Positions 9,183-17,705 are shown, counted from the first letter of the stretch. The stretch: 64,000 nucleotides of DNA from Stenotrophomonas bentonitica (GCF_013185915.1 NZ_JAAZUH010000001.1:2108001-2172000), one strand, 5' to 3'. Notes: generated by a model from the sequence alone, not told the origin. Numbers and translations: made by a program.

Positions 9183-10848
9183 CATGACCTCGCAGGACAT
9201 GGCCGGCAAGCTGCTCGCGGCCGGCTTCGAGCGCAGCGGCCCAGCGGCTACGGCCTTGAGCGACCCGATCGCGGACACGCCCATGGTCGTGACGCTGGAC
9301 CAGCTGCGGCCCTACGACCATGACCCGCGCATGAAGCGCAACCCCGCCTACGAGGAAATCAAGGCGTCCATCCGCGAGCGCGGCCTGGACGCGGCGCCAG
9401 CCATCACCCGCCGGCCCGGCGAGGACCACTACATCATCCGCAACGGCGGCAACACGCGGCTGGCGATCCTGCGCGAACTCTGGTCGGAGACCAAGGACGA
9501 ACGCTTCTTCCGCATATCGTGCCTGTTTCGGCCATGGCCGGAGCGCGGTGAAATCGTCGCGCTGACCGGGCATCTTGCCGAGAACGAACTGCGCGGTGGC
9601 CTCACGTTCATCGAGCGCGCGCTCGGCGTCGAGAAAGCACGCGAGTTCTACGAGCAGGAGAGTAGCGCCGCCCTGAGCCAGTCGGAACTGGCCCGCCGCC
9701 TGGCGGCCGATGGGTTCCCCGTCCAGCGGTCGCACATCACCCGCATGGCCGACGCGGTGCGCTACCTGCTGCCCGCCATTCCCACTGTGCTCTATGGCGG
9801 CCTGGGGCGCCACCAGGTCGAGCGGCTGTCGGTCATGCGGACGGCCTGCAAGCGCACCTGGGAGCACTATGCCAAGGACCGCACGCTGCCGCTGGACTTC
9901 GACAGCTTCTTTCAGGAGGTGCTGGCGCAGTTCGACACGCAGGGCGACGAGTTCGCGCCGCAGCGCGTGCAGGACGAGCTGATCGGCCAGATGTCCGAGC
10001 TGCTGGGCATCGGCTACGACGTGTTGGCGCTGGACCTGACCGAATCGGAAAGCCGCCACCGGGCGCTGGTCAGTGACCCGACGCCACCTGCGGCGCCGCC
10101 GGCGTTGCCTTCGCCCACCGCCGGCACGCCGCCTCCCCCGGGCGTAGCATCGTCCATCGCCAAGCCTGCAGCGGCGGCCAGTCCTCCACCCGCCAGCCCT
10201 CCGGCGTCCGAGCCCACCTTGCGCGAGGATACGGCCCGAGAGACGACAACGGAAAGCCCCACGGCCGCACCAGGCGATCTGCTTCTCGAGCACATCGTCT
10301 CGCCGGCACCGACGACCGAACGGCTGCAGTCGATCCAGCGCATGGTTGCCGACCAGTTGGGCGATGCGCTGCCGCCCGACTTCTCGGCGAGCGTGCTGCA
10401 GTCCATCCCGGTGCAAGCCGGCGGGCTCTATCCGATCTCCGACGTCTGGTACATCGACGCCGGCCTGGACACGCCCGATCGGCTGCGCATCCACATCGCG
10501 CAGTTCGCGCGCGAGATCGCCGGGGAGGCAGCCCTGGACGAGTGCATCGAGGATCGCTCCGATGGCATCGGCTTCGTTTGCTGCGCGCCCGCCCATGCAC
10601 CATCGCCGCTCGGCCGGGCGGTGCTGGCGCTGCTCATCACTCTGACGGGTCAGCCCACTGCTGAAGCGGGCGTGGATGGCGCGCAGCTCGCCGCCGACTT
10701 GCCAGCACTGCTGCACGGCCAGGGTCAACACCACGGCGACTGCACAAGGCGCTTGAGCGACACGGCGTTGGTCAAGCTATTTCGGCTGCTCCGCCTGGCC
10801 CGGCGTCTGCTGGACCTGGAAGCCGGCACCACGGCGCCCGGGACGTGA
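9175..10848 (+). CDS. PFGI-1-class ParB-like protein (BisD position)
   Basis: A 557-residue protein with an N-terminal ParB/Srx-like domain (about residues 35-130: LRPYDHDPRMKRNPAYEEI and IRNGGNTRL), a central HTH region (SQSELARRLAADGFPVQRSHITRM, about 160-190), and a long proline/alanine-rich linker (about 300-365) before a conserved C-terminal domain. It matches the PFGI-1-class ParB family (TIGR03764). In ICEclc the orthologue BisD acts with BisC as activator of the bistable transfer programme. The ATG lies inside the end of the shi-like gene. The true role, partition or transcriptional activation, is taken from the family. Confidence 0.88.
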   Translation: MADMTSQDMAGKLLAAGFERSGPAATALSDPIADTPMVVTLDQLRPYDHDPRMKRNPAYEEIKASIRERGLDAAPAITRRPGEDHYIIRNGGNTRLAILRELWSETKDERFFRISCLFRPWPERGEIVALTGHLAENELRGGLTFIERALGVEKAREFYEQESSAALSQSELARRLAADGFPVQRSHITRMADAVRYLLPAIPTVLYGGLGRHQVERLSVMRTACKRTWEHYAKDRTLPLDFDSFFQEVLAQFDTQGDEFAPQRVQDELIGQMSELLGIGYDVLALDLTESESRHRALVSDPTPPAAPPALPSPTAGTPPPPGVASSIAKPAAAASPPPASPPASEPTLREDTARETTTESPTAAPGDLLLEHIVSPAPTTERLQSIQRMVADQLGDALPPDFSASVLQSIPVQAGGLYPISDVWYIDAGLDTPDRLRIHIAQFAREIAGEAALDECIEDRSDGIGFVCCAPAHAPSPLGRAVLALLITLTGQPTAEAGVDGAQLAADLPALLHGQGQHHGDCTRRLSDTALVKLFRLLRLARRLLDLEAGTTAPGT

Positions 10849-10862
10849 GCGAGGGAGGCCGC

Positions 10863-11423
10863 ATGTCCACATCGCATCCGCTCAACCAGGCCGTGATTGC
10901 CCAGGCGCTGTATGACCTTCGCAACGGCCAACTGCGCCGCTGCAAGGCCATGGGCTTCGGCGAGGCCGAGCTGGATGCGCTCAAGCACCCCGCGCTGATC
11001 AGCGTGCTGGCCAACGCCAGCGTCTCGTGGTGCTCGGTCACGGTCAACCGCGAAGTGCTGCAGCGCCTGCTCAACCAGGCACAGGACGTGGAGAAGGAAA
11101 TCGCCACGGTCGATCGCATGCTGCGGCTGGGGGCCAGCACGGAGATGGTCAGCCGCTTCTATGGCCTGACCCATCAGGAAGTCGCCCTGCGGCGGGAGAT
11201 CCTCGGCCTGCCCAAGCGCAAGGGGCGCCACCCCGTCCTGGACGAGACCCAGGACACCGAACTTTGGCGGCAATGGAAAGCCGTGACCAGCAGCAGGAAC
11301 GTCGATCTGGAGGATGAGACCTCGATTCTCGATGCGGCCATGGACCTGGCCGAGGGCATGTCACTGCCGCTCTCGGTGGTCTGGGCCGCGATCAGGAACT
11401 GGGTCGATCAGGGATTGGACTAG
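10863..11423 (+). CDS. DUF2857 protein (BisC position)
   Basis: A 186-residue protein of the DUF2857 family, mostly helical, with an HTH-like region (MVSRFYGLTHQEVALRREILG, roughly residues 97-117). In ICEclc the same position is BisC, distantly related to FlhC, which with BisD forms the master activator. I chose ATG 10863, with GGGAGG close upstream. A GTG at 10845 that overlaps the bisD stop is an alternative adding six residues. The STY4528-type gene follows after 3 bp. Confidence 0.83.
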   Translation: MSTSHPLNQAVIAQALYDLRNGQLRRCKAMGFGEAELDALKHPALISVLANASVSWCSVTVNREVLQRLLNQAQDVEKEIATVDRMLRLGASTEMVSRFYGLTHQEVALRREILGLPKRKGRHPVLDETQDTELWRQWKAVTSSRNVDLEDETSILDAAMDLAEGMSLPLSVVWAAIRNWVDQGLD

Positions 11424-11426
11424 GCC

Positions 11427-12659
11427 ATGGCCGTGGACGACACCGCCCCACGAGCCCCGCGTCAAGGCCCCATCGCACTCGCCGACCTGTTCGACGCTGC
11501 GCTGAAGGACCTCACGCCCAATCCAAATCCCCGCGCGCCAGCGCCCATGGCAGTGCCCACGCCTGCGGCGTCCGGCGACGCCTTCCTATTCAGTGGCAAT
11601 CGGCACGAGAGCGTGCCGCGGCGGCTGTTCGTCGACCGCCGCCTGACACCGCTGGAGCGCAACGCCTGGCAGGTGTTCCGGCTGATGCTCAACGACGACG
11701 GCGTCACGACGTTCCCGACCTATGAGCAGTTGCGCCCATGGCTGGCGTCCATGCCCTGCGCGGGACAAGCCTCCCACGAGACCGTCGCGCGGGCGCTGAC
11801 GCTGCTGCGCCTGACGCGCTGGCTGAGCCTCGTGCGACGACGGCGCGACCCCAAGACCGGCCGCATCCTCGGAAACCTCTACGTCCTGCACGACGAACCC
11901 CTGACACTGTTCGAGGCCATGCAGCTCGACGCCGACTACCTGGCCCTGGTCAGCCAGTCGCTGGGGCATTCCGCCAAGGCCGTCCAGGTGGTGGGACTCA
12001 ACACCCTCCAGGAGATCGCGGACGACCCGATGTTGTCCGGACGCACCTTGCCGTCGCGGCTGCAAGTGCTCGCCGAGCGCCTGGCCGACCAGGGCATCAC
12101 CGCCACCGCAAGTTATCCACAGGAGGATGCGATCCACGATTCCGAAGAAGGGCCCGCCAGCCTTCTTCGGAATGGCGAACGCCCTTCTTCGGAATCCGAA
12201 GCAGGGCCGAAACCCGCGCCAGACGGCGCTCTTCGGAATCCGAAGCAGGACCGTACAGTACGTAGTAGTCGTATTGATGAAGTACGTACTACCGCGCAGG
12301 CGCGCGCGCTGGGCGACCTGCAATGGCCCAAGCGTTTCGCGGAACTGAAGGCGGAACAGCAAGCCGGCGCCAGGATGGCGTTGCAGCAAGTGGACGCTGC
12401 CCTGCGGCAGGCTGTGCTGGACGAGTGGGCCGCACGGTGCGGCAAGCATGGCATCCGCAACCCCGCCGGGTACCTGTTCGGCATCATCCAGCGCGCCATG
12501 CGCGGCGAGTTCAATGCGTGGGCCAAGCAGACCAGCCCGGCAGCGCCAACACCATCGGCGGCGCGAGCGCCACCGCCCGAGCCGCCGCGCAACGTCGTGC
12601 CGCCCGCGGTGGCCCGGCAGCACATCGAGCGCCTGCGCGATCTGCTGCGCAAATCCTGA
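11427..12659 (+). CDS. STY4528-family ICE replication-associated protein
   Basis: A 410-residue protein of the STY4528 pathogenicity-island replication family. The N-terminal half (about 60-200) looks like a winged-helix replication-initiator domain (PRRLFVDRRLTPLERNAWQ, TYEQLRPWL, ALTLLRLTRWLSLVRRRRD). A linker encoded by clustered palindromes follows (about 230-290), then a C-terminal helical domain (CGKHGIRNPAGYLFGIIQRAMRGEFN). Family members are thought to support replication of the excised element. The linker is of low complexity and unlike the rest, suggesting the DNA rather than the protein sequence is under selection there. Confidence 0.85.
   Translation: MAVDDTAPRAPRQGPIALADLFDAALKDLTPNPNPRAPAPMAVPTPAASGDAFLFSGNRHESVPRRLFVDRRLTPLERNAWQVFRLMLNDDGVTTFPTYEQLRPWLASMPCAGQASHETVARALTLLRLTRWLSLVRRRRDPKTGRILGNLYVLHDEPLTLFEAMQLDADYLALVSQSLGHSAKAVQVVGLNTLQEIADDPMLSGRTLPSRLQVLAERLADQGITATASYPQEDAIHDSEEGPASLLRNGERPSSESEAGPKPAPDGALRNPKQDRTVRSSRIDEVRTTAQARALGDLQWPKRFAELKAEQQAGARMALQQVDAALRQAVLDEWAARCGKHGIRNPAGYLFGIIQRAMRGEFNAWAKQTSPAAPTPSAARAPPPEPPRNVVPPAVARQHIERLRDLLRKS
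12139..12292 (+). repeat. Cluster of palindromes inside the STY4528-type gene
   Basis: Within 155 bp of coding sequence are: a perfect 13-bp inverted repeat (12139-12151 with 12161-12173, 9-nt loop); an imperfect 12-bp one (12181-12192 with 12196-12207, 11 of 12 paired); a 15-base palindrome CTTCGGAATCCGAAG (12231-12245) built from the same TTCCGAAG unit; and two AGTACGTA copies, one extended to the palindrome AGTACGTACT (12281-12290). The density is far above background and may mark an origin, oriT or replication-protein binding site. Confidence 0.75.
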
Positions 12660-12900
12660 GCGCAGGGCCTGGCAAGGCCATGAAGCAGACCTCCTTGGCG
12701 GTCGGCAGAAACGGTCCCCAGGGGACGGCTGTGTGGTGAAACGCCGGACGACGGCGCGACATGCTGCGCAAAACCTGAGTAGAGCGCCTGCAAGACCATG
12801 AAGCAGACCTCCATGGCGCTCAACGGAACGGTCCACTGGGGACGGCTGCGCGGCGAAGGATCGTGTCGAACGGCAGCGCGACGTGCGGTGCAGTACGCAT
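12642..12900 (+). repeat. Degenerate ~119-bp tandem duplication after the STY4528-type gene
   Basis: The sequence covering the last codons of the upstream gene plus about 90 bp beyond (12642-12735) recurs in altered form at 12761-12855. Both copies share CTGCGCAAA, an ATG followed by AAGCAGACCTCC, and GGGGACGGCTG. A third, weaker trace follows to about 12900. Short frames in the copies (MKQTS...) have no support as genes. The rest of the 419-bp gap to 13079 holds nothing I can identify beyond GGTTTGTTGACTGACTGCC at 13007-13025. Confidence 0.65.
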
Positions 12901-13078
12901 ACCGTCAACGACCGAGGCACGGAGCGCCAACGTGAATGCTCCGGCCTCCAAGGGACCGTTGCGCGCTGCGCCGCCAGCGCGCATAGAACCGGGGGCCGGC
13001 TCATTTCGGTTTGTTGACTGACTGCCTTCCGCTGCATGCGGATGCTGGCGGCTCCCTGTCCAACTGCGAGCGCTCACC

Positions 13079-13873
13079 ATGGCAACCAGCAACGAACCAT
13101 TGCAACTCAACCTCGGCTCCCTGCGCAGCGCGATGTCGCTGACGCTGCACACGCATCACGCTTCCCGCATCTGGCACGGCCGCGCCGCCGCCGAAGGGCG
13201 ACCCGGCATCGTCGGCCTGAACGGCTACATCGCGGTGATGAATAAGATGAAGCGCGGCTCGGAGCAGGACGACCCCTACAGCGACTGGTGGATGCTGCGC
13301 ATCGAGGACAAGCTCGACCAGACCAGGACCACGCTGCAGACCTTGCGCAAACAAGTGGACCAGGCACTGGCGGGCGTGCCTGCGGCATTGAGCCTGGGCG
13401 AGAACCTCAACGTGCAGCCCGTCAAGCTGCCGCTGTTCGTCAATGCGCAGTTGGGCTTTGCCGCCGTCTATCTCCTGGCCGACTACGACGACATCGCGCG
13501 CAAGCTGATCCTCGCCCACCACACCGCGCTGATCGACCGCAGCACTTTGGAGCGCTGGCTCAACGAGGGCGCGCACGCGCTGCGCAGCCTGTTCTCGCTG
13601 GCCCAGCAGTACCGCTACTCGGGCTGCACCCGCGACGATTTCGCGGCGAAGAATGCCGCAGCGCGGGTCGCGCTGGAGAAGTTCGGCGAGTTGCCGCAGG
13701 ACGTCCTCGAAGGCACGCGCCGCTCGACGTTTGCGCCACCCATGGTGCGCCGTGGTCTGCAACAGCGCGGTGAGAATCCTGCCGCAGCCGCTACCAGCGT
13801 CGATGGTGATGCGGCCGCTGCTGCCGACCCGTCCGAAGGCGCAGCCACTGCCGGCGAGGACGAATCCGCATGA
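13079..13873 (+). CDS. PFL_4669-family ICE protein
   Basis: A 264-residue protein of the PFL_4669 (TIGR03761) family. It is found in the replication/processing module of PFGI-1-type ICEs and has no known biochemical activity. The conserved core runs from about residue 15 to 210 (SRIWHGR, YIAVMNKMKRGSEQDDPYSDWWML). The alanine-rich C-terminal tail (about 220-264) is probably disordered. It overlaps the next gene by 4 bp (ATGA), indicating co-translation with the DUF3158 gene. Confidence 0.88.
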   Translation: MATSNEPLQLNLGSLRSAMSLTLHTHHASRIWHGRAAAEGRPGIVGLNGYIAVMNKMKRGSEQDDPYSDWWMLRIEDKLDQTRTTLQTLRKQVDQALAGVPAALSLGENLNVQPVKLPLFVNAQLGFAAVYLLADYDDIARKLILAHHTALIDRSTLERWLNEGAHALRSLFSLAQQYRYSGCTRDDFAAKNAAARVALEKFGELPQDVLEGTRRSTFAPPMVRRGLQQRGENPAAAATSVDGDAAAAADPSEGAATAGEDESA

Positions 13874-14397
13874 GCGATCTGAACCAGCCGACCCGCTACT
13901 TCCGGGGCCTGCAACAGGGAGCCTTCATGCGCCTGGAACACGCGGCCTCTCTAAAAGGCCTTTTAAAGCCTTTTAAAGGTAAAGGGGACTTGGAGGCCTG
14001 GGCCAGCCAGTGCTTCGCCATGCGCGACGAGTTGATCGGCCTGGCGCAGCGACAAGTGCTGCAACAGGCCGGTGGGCATCCCTTCCATCTGCTGCCCGTG
14101 GAACTGGCCCAGCAGACCACTGGCGCGGGAACGACGTTCCTGCGCTGGCGCAGGAACGACCGCTCGGCCATGGGCGTGGCCCTGTGGCAGGAGCTGATGG
14201 CGAGCACCAGCACGCCGGTCAACCTGCTGGCCGACCTGCACGCGATCGAGCTGCAGCGCATCACGCTGAACATGCAGATCAGCCTGTTGCACACCCTGGG
14301 TAGGCAGGCCCAGGAGTGCGCCAGCAAGGCCGCCGAGGCGGAAGACGCCTACCTGCGCCGGCTCGCGTCCATACCCCCCGGAGTGCGCGATCGGTGA
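13870..14397 (+). CDS. DUF3158-family ICE protein
   Basis: A 175-residue helical protein of the DUF3158 family, always seen between the PFL_4669 gene and the SSB gene in this ICE class. Function is unknown. The start overlaps the previous stop by 4 bp. Codons 27-38 (SLKGLLKPFKGK) are encoded by an unusual A+T-rich palindromic stretch, listed separately. Confidence 0.83.
   Translation: MSDLNQPTRYFRGLQQGAFMRLEHAASLKGLLKPFKGKGDLEAWASQCFAMRDELIGLAQRQVLQQAGGHPFHLLPVELAQQTTGAGTTFLRWRRNDRSAMGVALWQELMASTSTPVNLLADLHAIELQRITLNMQISLLHTLGRQAQECASKAAEAEDAYLRRLASIPPGVRDR
13952..13978 (+). repeat. A+T-rich palindrome inside the DUF3158 gene
   Basis: TAAAAGGCCTTTTA (13952-13965) is a perfect 14-bp palindrome, followed by a second run so that CCTTTTAAAG occurs twice in tandem (13959-13968 and 13969-13978). 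It stands out in a gene that is otherwise strongly G+C-rich. Confidence 0.7.
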
Positions 14398-14470
14398 TCG
14401 CGTCGGGCACCCCAGCACGCGCCCGACGCCGACATGGCACGGGTATTTCAACCACCAAGGAGATTGCACC

Positions 14471-14923
14471 ATGAGCACGCATTTTTCGGGCGAAGGCAAC
14501 ATCGGCTCGCCCCCCGAGTACCGGGAGTTCCCCAACGGCAACGACGAACCGCGGCGCTTGTTGCGGCTGAACGTGTATTTCGACAACCCCGTTCCCACCA
14601 AGGGCGGTGACTTCGAGGACCGCGGCGGCTTCTGGGCGCCGGTGGAAATCTGGCACCGCGACGCCGCACACTGGAAGGACCTTTACCAGAAGGGCATGCG
14701 CGTGCTGGTCGTCGGCCGCATGGAGCGCGAACCCTGGACCGACAACGAGGATCAGCCGCGCGAGACCTGGCAGATCAACGCGCGCAGCGTCGGCATCCTG
14801 CCGTTCCGCATCGAGTCCGTCGTTCTGAGCCCCAAATCGCAGGAGACCGCACAGGACGCGCAGCCCAAGCCCCAGGCCGCCCAGGAACCGGCAGCGTCGA
14901 AGGAGCCCAAGCGCAGGAAGTGA
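14471..14923 (+). CDS. ssb: Single-stranded-DNA-binding protein, ICE type
   Basis: A 150-residue OB-fold protein: core strands LRLNVYFDNP, GGFWAPVEIWHRDAAHWKDLY and KGMRVLVVGRMEREPW fill residues 30-115. It would coat single-stranded DNA during transfer or rolling-circle replication. The C-terminal tail is glutamine/lysine-rich and ends KEPKRRK, lacking the acidic DDDIPF-type tip through which housekeeping SSB recruits partners. AAGGAG precedes the ATG. It is followed by a hairpin and then the topB promoter region. Confidence 0.85.
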   Translation: MSTHFSGEGNIGSPPEYREFPNGNDEPRRLLRLNVYFDNPVPTKGGDFEDRGGFWAPVEIWHRDAAHWKDLYQKGMRVLVVGRMEREPWTDNEDQPRETWQINARSVGILPFRIESVVLSPKSQETAQDAQPKPQAAQEPAASKEPKRRK

Positions 14924-14931
14924 TCCGGCGT

Positions 14932-14960
14932 GGGGGCGGCCGCAGTACGTTGCCGCCCCC
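14932..14960 (+). terminator. GC-rich hairpin after ssb
   Basis: GGGGGCGGC (14932-14940) pairs with GCCGCCCCC (14952-14960) around an 11-nt loop, starting 8 nt after the ssb stop. No T-run follows; it may act as a transcription pause or as an mRNA end stabiliser. Confidence 0.5.
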
Positions 14961-14971
14961 CATGTCCTCGC

Positions 14972-14994
14972 GAGCTATCCCCAGGGGATAGCTC
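14972..14994. promoter_or_regulatory. 23-bp near-perfect palindrome upstream of topB
   Basis: Two 11-bp arms, GAGCTATCCCC (14972-14982) and its exact reverse complement (14984-14994), flank a single central A. It lies between the ssb hairpin and the topB motif, in non-coding DNA. It is a strong candidate for a dimeric protein's binding site, or a cruciform. Confidence 0.65.
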
Positions 14995-15119
14995 CATCAG
15001 CGTCCACCGGCTTCCGCGCGCTCCCGAACATCGCGGCTCCCGGCTCGCACACCGCCGGCCGCACGCCATCCCGCCCAAGCCGTTCCATCGGCGTGAAAGC
15101 GGTCGCTGCCGCATGCAGC

Positions 15120-15136
15120 TTGTTTGCTGCTGCCCC
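15120..15136 (+). promoter_or_regulatory. Shared ICE promoter motif, copy before topB
   Basis: TTGTTTGCTGCTGCCCC, 64 bp before the topB ATG. The same 17 bases occur before pilL (37942-37958), and shorter versions occur before two other conjugation operons. It is probably a common activator or sigma-factor element of ICE promoters. Confidence 0.6.
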
Positions 15137-15199
15137 AACAGGCGCTCGGCATCCTCGATCCCAGCAACTCCATGAACAACGGGAAGCGGATGGACGGAC

Positions 15200-17233
15200 A
15201 TGCGGCTGTTTCTGTGCGAGAAGCCCTCCCAGGGCAAAGACATCGGCCGGATTCTCGGCGCCACGCAGCGCGGTGAAGGCTGCCTCAACGCCTCCGGTGT
15301 CACGGTCACCTGGTGCATCGGCCATCTCGTCGAAGCGGCAGCACCCGAGGTCTATGACGCGGCGCTCAAGCGCTGGTCGCTGGAACAGCTGCCCATCATT
15401 CCCCAGCAGTGGCGGGTCGAGGTCAAGCCGAAGACCGCCACGCAATTCAAGGTCGTCAAAGCGCTTCTGGCGAAGGCGACCCAGCTTGTCATCGCCACTG
15501 ACGCCGACCGCGAAGGCGAACTGATCGCACGCGAGATCATCGACCTGTGCGGCTACCGCGGTCCCATCGAACGCCTGTGGCTGTCGGCGCTCAACGATGC
15601 GTCCATCCGCACCGCGCTCGCCAAGCTGCGGCCCTCGGCCGAGACGCTGCCGATGTATTACTCGGCGCTGGCGCGCTCGCGCGCCGACTGGCTCGTGGGC
15701 ATGAACCTCAGCCGGCTGTTCACCGTGCTCGGGCGGCAGGCCGGCTACGATGGCGTGCTGTCGGTCGGGCGTGTACAGACCCCGACGCTCAAACTCGTGG
15801 TGGACCGCGACCGAGAGATCGCGGCCTTCGTGTCCGTGCCGTACTGGGCCATCGACGTGTCGCTGTCCGCAGGCGGTCAGACGTTCACCGCGCAGTGGGT
15901 GGCACCCGATGCCAGCACCGACGACGCCGGCCGCTGCCTGCGGCAGCCCGTCGCACAGCAGGCCGCGCAGCAGATCCGCGCCGCGGGCAGTGCCCAGGTG
16001 GTGTCGGTCGAGACCGAGCGCGTGCGCGAAGGCCCGCCGCTGCTGTTCGACCTGGGCACCTTGCAGGAAGTCTGTTCCAAGCAGCTTGGGCTGGACGTGC
16101 AGGAAACCTTGGAGATCGCCCAGGCCCTGTACGAGACGCACAAGGCCACGACGTACCCGCGCTCGGATTCGGGCTACCTGCCCGAAAGCATGTTCGCCGA
16201 AGTGCCCACGGTCCTGGACAGCCTGCTCAAGACCGATCCCACGCTGGCCCAGATCATGGGCCAGCTCGACCGCACCCAGCGCTCGCGCGCCTGGAACGAC
16301 GGCAAGGTGACGGCGCACCACGGCATCATCCCGACGCTCGAACCCGCGAATCTCTCCGCCATGAGCGAGAAGGAACGGGCGTTGTACCGGCTGATCCGGG
16401 CACATTACCTGGCCCAGTTCCTCCCGCACCACGAGTTCGACCGCACCGTGGCGGATCTCTCCTGCGGCCAGCAGAAGCTGGTGGCTACGGGCAAGCAGGT
16501 CGTCGCCCGCGGCTGGCGCCTGGTGCTGGCCGAGTCCGAACGTGAAGGCAGCGCCGATGAGGATGGCGACGCCCCCGTGCGCACCCAGGTGCTGCCTGCG
16601 CTGCGTGACGGGATGGCATGCCAGGTCGCCGGGGCCGACATCAAGGCCCTCAAGACGATGCCGCCCAAGCCCTATACCCAGGGCGAACTGGTCAAGGCGA
16701 TGAAGGGCGTTGCGCGTTTCGTGACCGACCCGCGCCTGAAGCAGAAGCTCAAGGACACGACGGGCATCGGCACCGAGGCGACGCGGGCCAACATCATCAG
16801 CGGGCTGATCGCCCGCGGCTATATCGTGAAGAAGGGGCGCTCCATCCGCGCATCGGATGCGGCGTTCACGCTGATCGACGCCGTGCCCGCGGCGATTGCC
16901 GACCCCGGCACCACCGCCGTCTGGGAACAGGCGCTGGACATGATCGAGGGCGGACAACTCACCCTGGATGTGTTCATCGGCAAGCAGGCCGCCTGGATTT
17001 CGCAGTTGATCGCGCAATACGGCAGCACGTCCCTGTCCATCAAGGTTCCCCAAGGACCGGCTTGTCCGCAGTGCGGCGCACCCACGCGCCAGCGAACCGG
17101 CAAGAGCGGCCCGTTCTGGTCGTGCAGTCGCTACCCCGACTGCAAAGGCACGCTGCCGGTGGCAACCGGCACGTCCAGGCGTGGTGCCTCGCGTCCACGC
17201 CGTACCAGTGGCGGTGGCCGCAAAGGCGCCTGA
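15200..17233 (+). CDS. topB: DNA topoisomerase III, ICE type
   Basis: A 677-residue type IA topoisomerase that passes single DNA strands and would decatenate transfer or replication intermediates of the excised element. The TOPRIM residues are visible as Glu7 and ATDADREGE (Asp101, Asp103, Glu106). The active-site tyrosine is Tyr319 in TTYPRSDSGYLP. A C-terminal zinc ribbon (CPQCG near 615, then SCSRYPDC) precedes a short basic glycine-rich tail. This is a standard component of PFGI-1-type ICEs. It is separated from ssb by 276 bp with its own promoter elements. Confidence 0.96.
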   Translation: MRLFLCEKPSQGKDIGRILGATQRGEGCLNASGVTVTWCIGHLVEAAAPEVYDAALKRWSLEQLPIIPQQWRVEVKPKTATQFKVVKALLAKATQLVIATDADREGELIAREIIDLCGYRGPIERLWLSALNDASIRTALAKLRPSAETLPMYYSALARSRADWLVGMNLSRLFTVLGRQAGYDGVLSVGRVQTPTLKLVVDRDREIAAFVSVPYWAIDVSLSAGGQTFTAQWVAPDASTDDAGRCLRQPVAQQAAQQIRAAGSAQVVSVETERVREGPPLLFDLGTLQEVCSKQLGLDVQETLEIAQALYETHKATTYPRSDSGYLPESMFAEVPTVLDSLLKTDPTLAQIMGQLDRTQRSRAWNDGKVTAHHGIIPTLEPANLSAMSEKERALYRLIRAHYLAQFLPHHEFDRTVADLSCGQQKLVATGKQVVARGWRLVLAESEREGSADEDGDAPVRTQVLPALRDGMACQVAGADIKALKTMPPKPYTQGELVKAMKGVARFVTDPRLKQKLKDTTGIGTEATRANIISGLIARGYIVKKGRSIRASDAAFTLIDAVPAAIADPGTTAVWEQALDMIEGGQLTLDVFIGKQAAWISQLIAQYGSTSLSIKVPQGPACPQCGAPTRQRTGKSGPFWSCSRYPDCKGTLPVATGTSRRGASRPRRTSGGGRKGA

Positions 17234-17671
17234 CCGCCCCCGTTCCCCGTGAGCCATGCCCGCCATCGGCGGCGTGGCCCGTGTCCCGCATGCCCTGCGG
17301 GACGCCCCAGCGCGCAACGCCTTCTTGCTCCGTGTGCGCGTCCCGTCCGGCCGGCCCCGGCCGCGGGACCTGAAGGTGGCTTCTCCGCGAACCGCACCCC
17401 GCGCGTTCTCCTCGTCTGCATTCCTTCCGCCGCTGCGAAGGGTCCCCCGATGGCTTGCCTGTGCGAGCCATCCGGAGACCCTTCGCGGTCAGCGGTATTC
17501 GGTGCCGGTGCCCGCCGGCGCAAAAACGGGCTCCCTTTGTGCGCGGATGTGCGCCAGACGATGCCGGCCCCAGCCACGACATGGGCCGGGTGTGATTGCT
17601 GGATGAGCAGACGGTTCTAGCGACGACCGGGCCTGCCAATCAGCCCACGGGTGGTTCTTCTTTCCTCCCGA

Positions 17672-17705
17672 GCCGAAGGCCCCTGGGGCCTTCGGCGCCT
17701 TTCTC
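17672..17705 (+). terminator. Strong hairpin terminator
   Basis: GCCGAAGGCCC and GGGCCTTCGGC form an 11-bp stem with a CTG loop (17672-17696), followed by GCCTTTCTCC. It ends the topB transcript or acts as the leader hairpin of the following unit. Confidence 0.75.

Noticed and set aside
10860..12740. Long minus-strand frames opposite the bisC and STY4528-type genes
   Set aside because: They are shadows of G+C-rich coding sequence on the + strand, without start signals or families.
12680..12900. Two short MKQTS-type peptides as small genes
   Set aside because: They lie in a degenerate repeat, lack ribosome binding sites and differ beyond the first residues.
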